64,000 nucleotides of DNA from Enterococcus_K sp051713825 (GCF_051713825.1 NZ_JBIOQR010000001.1:1922001-1986000), one strand, 5' to 3'. Shown: positions 43,751-54,092, numbered from the stretch's first letter. Numbers and translations: made by a program. Notes: generated by a model not told the origin, from the letters alone.

Positions 43751-45997
43751 TTACATTCTGTCGTGTGATGTTCTTGAAATAACATCCGCTTGTTGTTCAG
43801 GAGTTAAATCACGGAATTTCACAGCGTATCCAGATACACGGATAGTTAAGTTTGGATATTTTTCAGGATGAGCTTGAGCATCCAATAATAATTCGTTTGT
43901 AAATACGTTCACGTTCAAGTGGTAACCACCCTTATCAAAGTAGCCATCCATTACGTTACGTAGGTTGTTAATTCTTGTTTCATCATCTTTACCCAAACCA
44001 TTTGGATTAATTGTTTGAGTGTTAGAGATTCCATCTAATGCGTGAGTGTAATCTAAGCGTGCAGTTGAATTCAATGAAGCCAACAAGCCATTTTTCTCAC
44101 CTAAGAATTTACCATCTTGATAACTTGGGTTAGCCCCTGGAGCCAATGGTTTACCAGCACGACGCCCGTCAGGAGTATTTCCTGTTGCTTTACCATAAAC
44201 AACATTTGACGTAATTGTCAATAATGAAGTTGTAGGGCGAGCGTTACGGTAAGTGTGTTGACGTTTGATTTGAGTCATGAAGTAATCAAGAATCCAGTTT
44301 GCCATAGCATCTGCTTCTTGATTGTCGTTTCCGTAAGTTGGGAATTCATTTGCAGGAACATAATCCACTGCCAACCCATCTTCATCACGGATAACTTTTA
44401 CATTACCATGCTTGATAGCCATAACACTATCAGTTGCATGTGAAATCCCAGCAATACCTGTTGCGAATGTGCGTTTTAAGTCACTTTCCATAAAGGCTAA
44501 TTGTGGCGCTTCATAAGCGTATTTATCATGCATATAGTGGATAACATTTAATGTATTTACATACAATTCAGCTAACCAGTCCATGATATCTTTAAATCTG
44601 TCGATGAATTCATCGTAGTCTAAGCTATCGCCAGTCATTGGACGGAACTTAGGTGCAACTTGCATCTTAGATTTTTCATCAACCCCACCGTTGATTGCGT
44701 AAAGAACTGCTTTTGCTAAGTTGGCACGAGCACCAAAGAATTGCATATCTTTACCCATAACTGTTGCAGACACACAACATGCGATTGCACAGTCATCTGA
44801 TCCCCAGTTAGCGCGTAGTAAGTCATCATTTTCAAACTGAATTGATGAACTTTGTTTAGCAATCTTAGAAGCAAATGTTCTAAAGCCTTCTGGTAAATGA
44901 GACGAATATAAAACAGTTAAGTTTGGTTCTGGTGAAGGACCCATGTTTGTTAATGTGTGTAAGATACGGAAGTCATTCTTAGTTACTAATGAACGGCCGT
45001 CTAAGCCCATACCAGCGATTGATAATGTTGCCCAAATTGGGTAACCAGAGAATAATTGGTTATATTCTGGTGTACGAGCAAATTTAACCATACGTAATTT
45101 CATGATTAAGTGGTCAATCATTTCTTGTGCATCAAATTCAGTGATAGCTCCTGATTCTAAATCACGTTGGATATAGATATCTAGGAATGCTGAGATACGT
45201 CCGATAGACATCGCAGCACCATTTTGTGATTTGATTGCGCCAAGGTAACCGAAGTATAACCATTGGATTGCTTCACGAGCGTTTGCAGCTGGTTTAGAAA
45301 TATCACAGCCATAAGTTGCAGCCATTTCTTTTAAGTCAACCATTGCACGAATTTGTTCTGAGATTTCTTCGCGTAAACGAATCACATCATCAGTCATTAC
45401 TTTGTTACCAGTGTTGCTTAAGTCTTTTTTCTTTTCAGCAACTAAACGGTCAATCCCGTATAAGGCAATACGACGGTAGTCACCAATGATACGGCCACGG
45501 CCATAAGCATCAGGTAAACCAGTGATGATTTTGTTTTTACGAGCAGATCTCATCTCAGGAGTGTAAGCATCAAAAACACCTTGGTTATGTGTTTTTCTCC
45601 ACTCAGTAAAAATTTTTGTCATTTCGTCGTTTACTTCATAACCATTAGATGACAATGCATTGTTTGCCATGTTGATACCGCCAAAAGGCATGAATGCTTG
45701 TTTTAATGGTACATCAGTTTGTAAACCAACAATTTTTTCTTCTTCTTTAATTAAGTATCCAGGTTCATGTGAAGTGATTGTTGCAGGGATATCGTTATCC
45801 ATGTCATACACACCGTTTTGTTGGTGTTGCACTTCAAATAATTCTTGTAGTTTTGTCCATAATTTGTCTGTACTTGGTGCGATTGGTTCTAAAAAGCTAT
45901 CGTCACCTTTGTACTCTGTGTAGTTTCTTTGAATGAAATCTCTAGTGTCTACAGATGTTTGCCATTTGTCGCCTTTAAAGCCTTTCCATTGTTCCAT
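43751..45997 (-). CDS. pflB: Pyruvate formate-lyase
   Basis: This 748-residue enzyme of anaerobic mixed-acid fermentation turns pyruvate and CoA into acetyl-CoA and formate. The catalytic Cys pair is in CAIACCVSATVMGK near 410, and the glycyl radical residue is Gly723 in RVSGYAVKF. The N-terminus MEQWKGFKGDKWQTSVD matches lactic acid bacterial PflB. It has its own promoter; pflA follows. The enzyme is oxygen-sensitive when active. Confidence 0.97.
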   Translation of the reverse strand: MEQWKGFKGDKWQTSVDTRDFIQRNYTEYKGDDSFLEPIAPSTDKLWTKLQELFEVQHQQNGVYDMDNDIPATITSHEPGYLIKEEEKIVGLQTDVPLKQAFMPFGGINMANNALSSNGYEVNDEMTKIFTEWRKTHNQGVFDAYTPEMRSARKNKIITGLPDAYGRGRIIGDYRRIALYGIDRLVAEKKKDLSNTGNKVMTDDVIRLREEISEQIRAMVDLKEMAATYGCDISKPAANAREAIQWLYFGYLGAIKSQNGAAMSIGRISAFLDIYIQRDLESGAITEFDAQEMIDHLIMKLRMVKFARTPEYNQLFSGYPIWATLSIAGMGLDGRSLVTKNDFRILHTLTNMGPSPEPNLTVLYSSHLPEGFRTFASKIAKQSSSIQFENDDLLRANWGSDDCAIACCVSATVMGKDMQFFGARANLAKAVLYAINGGVDEKSKMQVAPKFRPMTGDSLDYDEFIDRFKDIMDWLAELYVNTLNVIHYMHDKYAYEAPQLAFMESDLKRTFATGIAGISHATDSVMAIKHGNVKVIRDEDGLAVDYVPANEFPTYGNDNQEADAMANWILDYFMTQIKRQHTYRNARPTTSLLTITSNVVYGKATGNTPDGRRAGKPLAPGANPSYQDGKFLGEKNGLLASLNSTARLDYTHALDGISNTQTINPNGLGKDDETRINNLRNVMDGYFDKGGYHLNVNVFTNELLLDAQAHPEKYPNLTIRVSGYAVKFRDLTPEQQADVISRTSHDRM

Positions 45998-46051
45998 TTC
46001 ATGGGCCTCCTTAAAAATTCTGTTATTTGATTATAACAGCTTTACGTGATT

Positions 46052-46079
46052 AGTATAACACATCCTCTATCAATTGCAA
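46052..46079 (-). promoter_or_regulatory. Probable pflB promoter
   Basis: TTGCAA (46079-46074) and TATACT (46057-46052) on the minus strand are 16 bp apart. They lie about 55 bp upstream of the pflB ATG, which is preceded by AGGAGG. The rest of the gap to 46222 holds no gene. Confidence 0.6.
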
Positions 46080-46222
46080 TGATTTCATTGTCTTTTTTTT
46101 AACACAATACGATTTTTTTTATAAAACAAAACCAAATACCTTGGTACGTAAGGGTTTGTCCTTTGTGAAAAATTTATTCAGTTTTTTGTGAACACCGTAA
46201 CTAGGTCTTTTTTTGAGCAAAA

Positions 46223-46258
46223 ACAAACCGCATCTGTATTAAAACAGATGCAGTTTGT
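46223..46258 (-). terminator. Terminator of parEC
   Basis: ACAAACCGCATCTGT and ACAGATGCAGTTTGT form a 15-bp stem with one mismatch and a 6-base loop, 8 bp after the parC stop. On the minus strand TTTTTGCTC follows. Confidence 0.85.
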
Positions 46259-46266
46259 ACTAAAAT

Positions 46267-48735
46267 CTATATAACAGTTTTATCATCAGTTACAAAAGCA
46301 ACTTGTTTCATCTGATGAACCGCCATAATTTCTCCACCTTGTTTTTCATCTAAGACAAAGGAACCATTTGACATCCGATCACTAATTGGTGATTGTTTCG
46401 GATTAATCTCTAGTTGTTGTCCCTTTTGGTTGACTAGGAGTAGTGGTTGATCATCCCCTTCACCCATATAGGAAACACGATGCGGATTCTTTTTCAATTC
46501 TCTTAATACCATTAAACCACGTTTAGCTCTACCTAATTGTGGTAGCTCTTGAGCAAGCATACGTTTGACTGCGCCACGTTGTGTAACAATGACTACTGGG
46601 GTATCACCTTCTGGATAAACCAATAACCCACTGACAACAAAATCACCTTCTTTTAGATTCATTGATTTCACTCCAGCTGCTTTTGCTCCAACTACTGGCA
46701 CTTCGGTTAGCGGATAACGCAAACCAAACCCACGATGACTAACTAAGAAGACATCTAACTCTTCTTGTTGCTCAGTCAAAAAGACAGCTGTTAACTCATC
46801 TGTGGCCTCTTTAAATTTCATACAAGAAGTCGGTCGGCTCTTATACGTGCGCCAAGGTTCAAAATCACTCATTCTTGATTGTTTGATGAGTCCTTGTTTA
46901 CTGATGCACACAAAAGTTGCCATTGGATTAATTTCTTTATATGGGAAGACCGCAATAATTGATTCATCAATAGAAAGGTTTAAAATCGTTTGTGAGATGT
47001 GCTCCCCGATTTCTTTCCATTTCAGATCTGGTAATTCATGAATCGGTCGATAAATCACATTGGCCTTATTCGTGATAAGTAGTAGATGATCTAACGTATT
47101 GGCTTGCCCTGTATAAAGAACAAAATCACCGTCCTTCATCCCCAACTCTTCAGGTTTTGAGGCCGAGTACGAACGCAAGCTGCTTCGTTTGATGTAACCT
47201 TCATGCGTAACGGTTACGACCACATCTTCTTGAGTGACTAAGACCTCTGTTTCAATCTTAATTTCTTGAATTTCGTCCTCTATTTTCGTCATTCGCGCAT
47301 TGCCATATTTCTTTTTCACTTCACGTAGTTCTTTTTTGATGACAGAGAATAGTTCTTTCTCATCATTTAGAATTTTTTGAAGTTCAAAAATTTCGGCAGC
47401 TAATTCTTCTGACTCTTGTTGTAATTGCGTAATATCGGTATTTGTTAAACGATATAGCTGTAAGTTGACGATAGCTTCCGCTTGCTCTTCTGTAAACATA
47501 AATTCAGCTACCAAATTCATCTTAGCATCTTTTTTATCTTTACTTCCACGAATAGTCGCAATCACTTCATCTAAAATTGATAAAGCCTTCATCAACCCTT
47601 CAACGATATGTTGGCGTTTTTGGGCTTTTTCTAACTCGAACAAGCTTCGTTTTGTAATCACCAATTTTCGATGATCAATGTAACTTTGTAAGATGTGTTT
47701 TAAGCCGACTTGTTGAGGGGTCATGTTATCGATGGCCACCATATTAAAGTTATAATTGATTTGAAGATCTGTATTCTTAAACAAATAATTTAAGATTCCT
47801 TCAGCATTCGCATCCTTCTTCAATTCAACCACAATCTGTAACCCAGTTCGATCACTTTCATCACGAACCTCAGCAATTCCATCAATCTTTTTGTTCAAAC
47901 GAATCTCATCCATCTTCTTAACTAAGTTCGCTTTGTTGACTTCATATGGAATTTCTGAGATAACAATCTGCTGTTTGCTTCCTTTTAATGCTTCAATACG
48001 CGTTTGAGAACGTAAAATAACTTTCCCTCTACCTGTCTCATATGCTTTACGGATTTCTTCTTTCCCTTGTAAGATTCCCCCAGTTGGAAAATCTGGGCCC
48101 GGAATAAATTCCATCAATTTTTCTAACTTAGCGGTTGGATGGTCAATTAGATAAATCGTGCCATCAATAATTTCTGTCAGATTATGGGTTGGAATTTCAG
48201 TGGCATACCCTGCGGAGATTCCTGTCGACCCATTAACTAATAGGTTCGGGTACTTCGCTGGTAAAACGGTTGGTTCTTTTTCTGTATCATCAAAGTTCCA
48301 AACCAAATCAACTGTATCTTTTTCGATATCCTTTAACAATTCCCCACTTAACTCTGACAAACGCGCCTCTGTGTAACGCATCGCTGCTGGTGGATCTCCA
48401 TCCATACTTCCGTTGTTCCCGTGCATTTCAATCAGCACTTGACGAAGTTTCCAATCTTGGCTCATCCGAACCATCGCTTCATAAATACTGCTGTCTCCAT
48501 GGGGATGATAATTCCCCATGATATTCCCAACAGATTTTGCTGACTTACGGAATCCCTTATCATAGGTATTGCCATCTTTGTTCATTGCAAATAAAATCCG
48601 ACGTTGTACCGGCTTCAATCCATCTCTGATATCTGGTAAAGCACGTTCTTGGATAATATATTTTGAATAGCGGCCAAAACGGTCACCCATTACTTCTTCT
48701 AATGTTAATTCTTGTACATCTAGTCGTTTCTCCAT
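46267..48735 (-). CDS. parC: DNA topoisomerase IV subunit A
   Basis: This 822-residue cleavage subunit decatenates daughter chromosomes together with ParE. Catalytic Tyr121 lies in PAAMRYTEARLS. The quinolone-resistance region reads HPHGDSSIYEAM, with wild-type Ser82 and Glu86 at the positions usually mutated in resistant strains. The C-terminal beta-pinwheel has repeats such as VTQRGAVKRM. It starts 12 bp after parE; the pair forms one operon. Confidence 0.95.
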   Translation of the reverse strand: MEKRLDVQELTLEEVMGDRFGRYSKYIIQERALPDIRDGLKPVQRRILFAMNKDGNTYDKGFRKSAKSVGNIMGNYHPHGDSSIYEAMVRMSQDWKLRQVLIEMHGNNGSMDGDPPAAMRYTEARLSELSGELLKDIEKDTVDLVWNFDDTEKEPTVLPAKYPNLLVNGSTGISAGYATEIPTHNLTEIIDGTIYLIDHPTAKLEKLMEFIPGPDFPTGGILQGKEEIRKAYETGRGKVILRSQTRIEALKGSKQQIVISEIPYEVNKANLVKKMDEIRLNKKIDGIAEVRDESDRTGLQIVVELKKDANAEGILNYLFKNTDLQINYNFNMVAIDNMTPQQVGLKHILQSYIDHRKLVITKRSLFELEKAQKRQHIVEGLMKALSILDEVIATIRGSKDKKDAKMNLVAEFMFTEEQAEAIVNLQLYRLTNTDITQLQQESEELAAEIFELQKILNDEKELFSVIKKELREVKKKYGNARMTKIEDEIQEIKIETEVLVTQEDVVVTVTHEGYIKRSSLRSYSASKPEELGMKDGDFVLYTGQANTLDHLLLITNKANVIYRPIHELPDLKWKEIGEHISQTILNLSIDESIIAVFPYKEINPMATFVCISKQGLIKQSRMSDFEPWRTYKSRPTSCMKFKEATDELTAVFLTEQQEELDVFLVSHRGFGLRYPLTEVPVVGAKAAGVKSMNLKEGDFVVSGLLVYPEGDTPVVIVTQRGAVKRMLAQELPQLGRAKRGLMVLRELKKNPHRVSYMGEGDDQPLLLVNQKGQQLEINPKQSPISDRMSNGSFVLDEKQGGEIMAVHQMKQVAFVTDDKTVI

Positions 48736-48747
48736 TTGGGCAACCTC

Positions 48748-50823
48748 CTATTCTTCACCAAATAACGAAATTTCTTCTATATCTTGCTCTTCTTTAAGCA
48801 TTTGTTGTGTTTCATTCACTGCTTCGTCGATTAATGCTTCATTCTCGACATGCGCGTGCCCTTCAGCTTCTTCTTTTTTATCCAAGATGCTGCCGTCTTC
48901 TTCCATAGTAAATTGGACATGCTTTTCAATCCATTTACGACGAGGCTCAACTTTATCCCCCATCAATGTTGTTACACGACGCTCAGCTTGGGCTGCATCA
49001 TCAATTCTGACACGAATCAACGTCCGTGTTTCTGGATCCATAGTCGTTTCCCACAGCTGATCTGCATTCATTTCCCCTAACCCTTTGTATCGTTGCAGCA
49101 TGTAGCCCTTACCAATCTTCTTAGTAACTTCTGAAAGCTCTTCATCTGTCCAAGCATATTCGGTTACTTGTTTTTTGCCAGCTCCTTTTGACACCTTATA
49201 TAAAGGAGGTAAGGCAATGTACACTTTGCCAGCTTCAATTAACGGCTTCATATAACGGTAAAAGAAAGTTAATAACAAGACTTGAATATGGGCACCATCT
49301 GTATCCGCATCGGTCATAATAATGACTTTATCGTAGTTGCAGTCTTCAATCGAAAACTCTGGACCTACTCCCGCACCAATTGTATAAATCATGGTGTTGA
49401 TTTCTTCGTTTTTCAGAATGTCTTGCATTTTGGCTTTTTCTGTATTGATTACTTTCCCACGTAAGGGTAAGATAGCTTGGAATTTCCGGTCTCGGCCTTG
49501 TTTAGCCGAACCACCCGCAGAATCCCCCTCCACTAGGTAAATTTCATTTCTTTTTGGATTACGAGACTGCGCTGGTGTTAATTTCCCTGATAAAAGGGAC
49601 TCGCCTTTTTTGCGTTTTTTCCCTGTACGACTTTCCTCACGCGCTTTTCTAGCTGCCTCACGCGCTTCACGTGCTTTAATCGCTTTACGAATCAACATCT
49701 GACTCATCTCGCTATTTTCAAGCAGATAAAAGCCCATCTGTTCACCTAAAACATTATCTACCACTGAACGAGCAATCGGCGTACCCAGTTTTTCTTTGGT
49801 CTGACCTTCAAATTGAAGTAAATGTTCAGGAACACGAATGGATAGAATCCCTGCTAAACCTTCTCTAAAGTCGCTTCCCTCAAGATTTTTATCTTTTTCT
49901 TTTAACAAACCGACTTTTCTAGCATACTCGTTATATGATTTGGTCATAGACGTCTTCATGCCGACTTCATGTGTTCCGCCGTCCTTTGTTCGAACGTTGT
50001 TAACAAAGGAAAGAACATTCTCAGAATACCCATCATTATATTGGAAAGCGACCTCAACTTCGATGCCTTCTTTTTCACCAGAAAAGTAAATAACTGGCGT
50101 TAGTGTATCTTTTTCTTCATTCAGGTAGTTAACAAACTCTTTAATACCTTCTTCAAAATGGAAGGACTCAACGACTGTTTCTTCACCGCGTTCATCCGTT
50201 AAGTTAATTTTTACACCTTTTAATAAGAAGGCTGATTCTCGTAGGCGTTCAGCTAACGTTTCATATGAAAATTTGGTTGTCGAGAAAATCGTATCATCTG
50301 GTAAAAAATGAACCAATGTTCCATTCGGCTTACGTGTCTTACCTAATTTTTTCAGCGTACCATCTGGTTTCCCACCATTTTTAAACTTTTGTTGGTATTC
50401 AACCCCATCGCGAACGATCGTGACTGTCAACCATTTAGAAAGGGCATTAACGACACTTGCCCCTACACCATGTAACCCGCCTGAAGTTTTGTAGCCACCT
50501 TGGCCAAATTTCCCTCCCGCATGAAGTACAGTAAAGATGACTTCTACAGTCGGAATCCCCGAAGCGTGCATCCCAACTGGCATCCCTCGACCGGTATCTT
50601 GAATACTAATACTATTATCTTTATGAATGGTTACACCAATCTCGTTTCCGTAGCCTGATAATGCTTCATCCACCGCATTATCGACAATTTCATAAACTAG
50701 ATGATGAAGTCCTCGACTATCTGTCGAACCAATATACATTCCTGGACGTTTTCTGACGGCTTCCAATCCTTCAAGTACCTGGATCGAGGCATCATTATAT
50801 TCGTTGTTGATTTTTTTTGCCAA
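48748..50823 (-). CDS. parE: DNA topoisomerase IV subunit B
   Basis: This 691-residue ATPase subunit has the GHKL ATP site in YEIVDNAVDEAL, DTGRGMPV and GGLHGVGASVVNAL. The TOPRIM motif is EGDSAGGSAKQGRDRKFQ and the metal Asp residues are in MTDADTDG. RYKGLGEMN places it in the gyrase B/ParE family; pairing with parC and the absence of gyrA identify ParE. Translation starts at MAKKINNEY, 7 bp after GGAG. Confidence 0.95.
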   Translation of the reverse strand: MAKKINNEYNDASIQVLEGLEAVRKRPGMYIGSTDSRGLHHLVYEIVDNAVDEALSGYGNEIGVTIHKDNSISIQDTGRGMPVGMHASGIPTVEVIFTVLHAGGKFGQGGYKTSGGLHGVGASVVNALSKWLTVTIVRDGVEYQQKFKNGGKPDGTLKKLGKTRKPNGTLVHFLPDDTIFSTTKFSYETLAERLRESAFLLKGVKINLTDERGEETVVESFHFEEGIKEFVNYLNEEKDTLTPVIYFSGEKEGIEVEVAFQYNDGYSENVLSFVNNVRTKDGGTHEVGMKTSMTKSYNEYARKVGLLKEKDKNLEGSDFREGLAGILSIRVPEHLLQFEGQTKEKLGTPIARSVVDNVLGEQMGFYLLENSEMSQMLIRKAIKAREAREAARKAREESRTGKKRKKGESLLSGKLTPAQSRNPKRNEIYLVEGDSAGGSAKQGRDRKFQAILPLRGKVINTEKAKMQDILKNEEINTMIYTIGAGVGPEFSIEDCNYDKVIIMTDADTDGAHIQVLLLTFFYRYMKPLIEAGKVYIALPPLYKVSKGAGKKQVTEYAWTDEELSEVTKKIGKGYMLQRYKGLGEMNADQLWETTMDPETRTLIRVRIDDAAQAERRVTTLMGDKVEPRRKWIEKHVQFTMEEDGSILDKKEEAEGHAHVENEALIDEAVNETQQMLKEEQDIEEISLFGEE

Positions 50824-50894
50824 AGCAAACTCTCCTTCTACACAGCATACACGGTCTTGACCGTATCGTTAATATCATACTCTAAATAGTTGCC

Positions 50895-50923
50895 AAAAAA
50901 AAGAGGGTCCTTAAAAAACCCTC
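50895..50923 (-). terminator. Terminator of the CoA-binding protein gene
   Basis: On the minus strand GAGGG and CCCTC with an 11-base loop are followed by TTTTTTTT. It lies 8 bp after the stop codon, in the parE upstream region. Confidence 0.8.
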
Positions 50924-50930
50924 GTGAACT

Positions 50931-51350
50931 TTACAAATTTCTTAATTCAATTTTCACGCAACGATCCATAACGATTGCTTTTTTACCTGCCGCTTCAAGG
51001 ATATCCGCGGCTTCTTGACTAAACAATCCTAATTGCGCCCAGAAAACCTTCGCATCCGTTTGAATAAACTCTTGAGCCACTTCTGGTAAAAACTCACTAC
51101 GTCTAAAAATGTCAACAATATCAATCGGTTCTGTAATATCTGTCAATTTTTCAACAACTGGTTCGCCCAAAATTTCTTGACCCGCTAATATCGGATTGAC
51201 CGGAAAAATTTTATAACCCTTTTCCTGTAATAATTCAGCAATCTCATAACTCACTCGATCTTTTTTTTGACTCAAACCGACGATAGCAATGTTTTTTGCT
51301 TCTTTTAGATACGTATTAATTACTTCTTGTGTTGGATTTTGAAAAGCCAT
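50931..51350 (-). CDS. CoA-binding domain protein (YccU-like)
   Basis: This 139-residue Rossmann-fold protein reads NIAIVGLSQKKDRVSYEIAELL, FPVNP, EPIDIVDIFRRSEF and KVFWAQLGLFSQEA. This is the CoA_binding_2 family, related to the N-terminal domain of succinyl-CoA synthetase. Function is unknown in bacteria; ligand binding is likely. It is transcribed alone and divergently from plsY. Confidence 0.88.
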   Translation of the reverse strand: MAFQNPTQEVINTYLKEAKNIAIVGLSQKKDRVSYEIAELLQEKGYKIFPVNPILAGQEILGEPVVEKLTDITEPIDIVDIFRRSEFLPEVAQEFIQTDAKVFWAQLGLFSQEAADILEAAGKKAIVMDRCVKIELRNL

Positions 51351-51468
51351 ATTTGCTTACTCCCTTACTTATAAACTAGAGGTATACTCCACAATACCTA
51401 TTATGTTACACCAAATTCTAAGTTTTGCCTATTTTTACGCCGAATTAATTTTGGCGCTTAATTTAGGA

Positions 51469-51497
51469 TTGTTCCAAGAAACCTTTCATGATAAAAT
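51469..51497 (+). promoter_or_regulatory. Probable plsY promoter
   Basis: TTGTTC (51469-51474) and TAAAAT (51492-51497) are 17 bp apart, with the plsY start 34 bp downstream. Confidence 0.55.
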
Positions 51498-51530
51498 GAG
51501 CCATACGTTAAACGAAAAAGAGGTCTTGTA

Positions 51531-52169
51531 ATGAAAACAGTTATTTTATTCCTTCTTGCCTACCTATTAGGTTCAATTCCTTCCGGTGTTTGGATTGGAA
51601 AACTATTCTTCAAAAAAGATGTTCGACAATTTGGAAGCGGCAATAGCGGTACCACCAATACGTTTCGCGTACTTGGAAAAAAAGCCGGTATCGTTGTTTT
51701 AGCCATGGATATACTAAAGGGAACCTTAGCTACAAGTCTTCCTTTACTTTTCCACGAGACAGCCGTCAATCCCCTTTGGTTCGGTGTTTGTGCAATTTTA
51801 GGTCACACCTTTCCAATTTTTGCTGGTTTTAAAGGTGGTAAAGCCGTTGCTACCAGTGCAGGGATGCTCTTAGGTTATAGCCCTTTATTCTTTCTGTATT
51901 CATCAGCAATTTTTGTTATTTGTTTATGTATCACCAGCATGGTTAGCCTGACAAGTATGGTCAGTGCCGTTCTAATTACCCTTTCGACCATTCTATTGCC
52001 ACTCTTTTTACCAGTCATTTTACCTGAGCAAAACTGGCTACTAACGATTATCGCTCTTGCTGTCACTATTTTTATCTTTTATCGACACAGAGAAAATATT
52101 CAACGTATTGCCAACAAAACAGAAAGCCGCGTTCCCTTTGGCTTAAATAGTAGTAAAAAAGAAAAATAA
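51531..52169 (+). CDS. plsY: Acyl-phosphate:glycerol-3-phosphate acyltransferase
   Basis: This 212-residue integral membrane enzyme makes lysophosphatidic acid from acyl-phosphate, the first step of membrane phospholipid synthesis. Conserved loops are visible: LGSIPSGVWIGK, FGSGNSGTTNTFRVLGKKAG near 37-56, GHTFPIFAGFKGGKAVATSAG near 92-112 and YRHRENIQRI near the end. It is often encoded near parE/parC in Firmicutes, as here on the opposite strand. Confidence 0.95.
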   Translation: MKTVILFLLAYLLGSIPSGVWIGKLFFKKDVRQFGSGNSGTTNTFRVLGKKAGIVVLAMDILKGTLATSLPLLFHETAVNPLWFGVCAILGHTFPIFAGFKGGKAVATSAGMLLGYSPLFFLYSSAIFVICLCITSMVSLTSMVSAVLITLSTILLPLFLPVILPEQNWLLTIIALAVTIFIFYRHRENIQRIANKTESRVPFGLNSSKKEK

Positions 52170-52175
52170 TCAATC

Positions 52176-52217
52176 GTGTGTGAGCGCCGAATTCAGCGGC
52201 TCTCACACACTTATTTT
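52176..52217 (+). terminator. Terminator of plsY
   Basis: GTGTGTGAG(CGCC) pairs with (AGCGG)CTCTCACACAC over a long, nearly perfect stem followed by TTATTTTT, 7 bp after the plsY stop. Confidence 0.9.
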
Positions 52218-52337
52218 TATCAAAACGTCGAGAAAAATTAGTAGAAGGTTAACACAGCTTCGAGAAATACATTGATTTCTCAAAAATTAGTTCAAAACGC
52301 TCACATAAACAGAACGATTTTCTTGATTGAACAGGCG

Positions 52338-52379
52338 AAAAGTGCTATAAATCCGCAATTGGATTTATAGCACTTTTTT
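52338..52379. terminator. Bidirectional terminator before the LacX-like gene
   Basis: AAAAGTGCTATAAATCC and GGATTTATAGCACTTTT are a perfect 17-bp stem with a 6-base loop and T-tails in both directions. It ends the minus-strand LacX-like gene. Confidence 0.9.
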
Positions 52380-52394
52380 CGGCCAAAGCTTATT

Positions 52395-53270
52395 TTAGCT
52401 TACCGTAATCGAATACTTCGTTTGAAATAGCTCATTAGCAGCCAACTGATTAATTCCATATTTTTCAATCAAATTGCCAGTTGCTATTAAGGTATCCGCA
52501 ATCCCACACCATGGCTCAATACAAACAAAGGGTGCCTCTTTAGGATAAGGCGACCAAATCCCCACATAAGGCATCTCTTTATAGCTTAATGTCACACTAT
52601 GACAAGATTTTTCGCTTCGAATAGAAAAGGCATTTAACCCTTTTGTCTCATAAATCAACGCATCCTGTTCGAACAATTGCCTATTTAAGGCTAAATTCGT
52701 ATTTGTTTGCCCCAAAGTCCGTTGATCTAAATCGATATAAGGTCCATCTAAAGGAAGTCTTAACCGAGATTTTTGTGGCGAAAAGGCCATATAATAGTCC
52801 TCAAACGTCAAACCTTCTTCTAAAGGCACATTAAACGCTGGATGACCACCAATTGCAAAAAACATCTCTTCTTTTCCTGTGTTTTCAACCTGATAATGCG
52901 TCGTGATTCCCTCACCCCCCAATTCGTAAGTAATCACTAATTCAAAATCAAATGGATAACTCTTTTTGGTTTCTGCTGTACTTTTCAGAGATAGACTAAC
53001 AGATTCAGCACCTTGATTAATCACCGCGAAGTCCATATCTCGTGCAAACCCATGTTGTCCCATAGAATAGGTCTTACCTTGATACTCATAACGATTCTCT
53101 TTTAATTTCCCCACAAAAGGAAACAAGACTGGCGCGTGTCGCCCCCAAAACTCTGGGTTCCCTTGCCAAATATACTCAATGTTCGTCTCTTTTGATTTCA
53201 AGCTAATTAATTCAGCCCCAGCTTCGGCAATTGTTGCAATGAGTTGGTCGTTTTGAATTGTAACCGTCAT
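52395..53270 (-). CDS. Aldose 1-epimerase-family protein (LacX-like)
   Basis: In 291 residues the fold is that of galactose mutarotase. It shows FWGRHAPVLFPFVGK, SMGQHGFARDMDF, GGHPAFNVP with the catalytic His, and FVCIEPWCGIAD near the C-terminus. It closely resembles LacX of lactic acid bacteria, whose exact sugar is not settled. It follows codY by 12 bp and may be cotranscribed with the xerC-hslVU-codY block. Confidence 0.88.
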   Translation of the reverse strand: MTVTIQNDQLIATIAEAGAELISLKSKETNIEYIWQGNPEFWGRHAPVLFPFVGKLKENRYEYQGKTYSMGQHGFARDMDFAVINQGAESVSLSLKSTAETKKSYPFDFELVITYELGGEGITTHYQVENTGKEEMFFAIGGHPAFNVPLEEGLTFEDYYMAFSPQKSRLRLPLDGPYIDLDQRTLGQTNTNLALNRQLFEQDALIYETKGLNAFSIRSEKSCHSVTLSYKEMPYVGIWSPYPKEAPFVCIEPWCGIADTLIATGNLIEKYGINQLAANELFQTKYSITVS

Positions 53271-53282
53271 AGTGAAATCCCC

Positions 53283-54074
53283 CTAATAATTATGCTTTGC
53301 AAGCTCTTCATTGAATCGTTTATTTAAGACTTTTAAATAGGTCCCCTTCATACCAAGAGAGCGTGATTCAATAATCCCTGCTGATTCTAATTTTCTGAGC
53401 GCATTCACAATCACCGAACGCGTAATCCCAATCTCATCTGCAATATTTGAAGCAGTCAGACGACCTTCATCGCCGTTTAAAGCTTTGAAAATCGCTTGAA
53501 CCGCCTTTAATTCGCTGTAAGAAAGAGTGTTTATTGCCATCTGAACAGCCGTTGTACTACGAACATCCTCTTCAATATTCCGTGATTGTTGGTACAAAAT
53601 TTGCATCCCAACAACGGTCGCACCATACTCCGCTAAAACCAAATCGTCATCGCTAAATGATTGTTCAATTCTCGCCAGAATAATCGTCCCCAAACGCTCA
53701 CCTGCTCCAAATATAGGAACAACTGTCGTCAAACCAAACGGATATTTTTCTCTAGATTCTACAGGAAACGCCGTCAAGTCACTAGCAATCGGAATATTAG
53801 ACTCTGTCCGAATCAGCTGATCCACTGCATCTGTATAAGAATCTGGAAATTGTTTTTCAACAAACATACTTTTAACCCGTTCGTTGTTCACGTCATGTTT
53901 TTCGTTATACCCTAACAAAACGCCCTCACCGCTGATTATATATGCATTGCTATCTAAAATATCACCTAAAATCATCGCCATCTTGTCATAAGGAAGCTCA
54001 GCTTGCATATCAAACGTATTTTTTCTTTGGAGCAGCTTATTAATTTTACGTGTTTTTTCCAGTAAGGTACTCAT
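53283..54074 (-). CDS. codY: GTP-sensing global regulator CodY
   Basis: In 263 residues the N-terminal GAF domain binds branched-chain amino acids. It is followed by the winged helix near 200-245 with the recognition helix NIADEIGITRSVIVNALRKLE. Effector-pocket residues lie in the usual GAF segment (SREKYPFGLTTVVPIFGAGERLG). It represses nutrient-scavenging and virulence genes in rich medium. Encoded directly after hslU, the standard Firmicute order. Confidence 0.97.
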   Translation of the reverse strand: MSTLLEKTRKINKLLQRKNTFDMQAELPYDKMAMILGDILDSNAYIISGEGVLLGYNEKHDVNNERVKSMFVEKQFPDSYTDAVDQLIRTESNIPIASDLTAFPVESREKYPFGLTTVVPIFGAGERLGTIILARIEQSFSDDDLVLAEYGATVVGMQILYQQSRNIEEDVRSTTAVQMAINTLSYSELKAVQAIFKALNGDEGRLTASNIADEIGITRSVIVNALRKLESAGIIESRSLGMKGTYLKVLNKRFNEELAKHNY

Positions 54075-54092
54075 TTTTACTCCTCCATTGTC

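Noticed and set aside
46267..50823. Quinolone-resistance mutations in parC/parE
   Set aside because: The ParC region reads DSSIYE, the wild-type form, and nothing unusual is visible in ParE.
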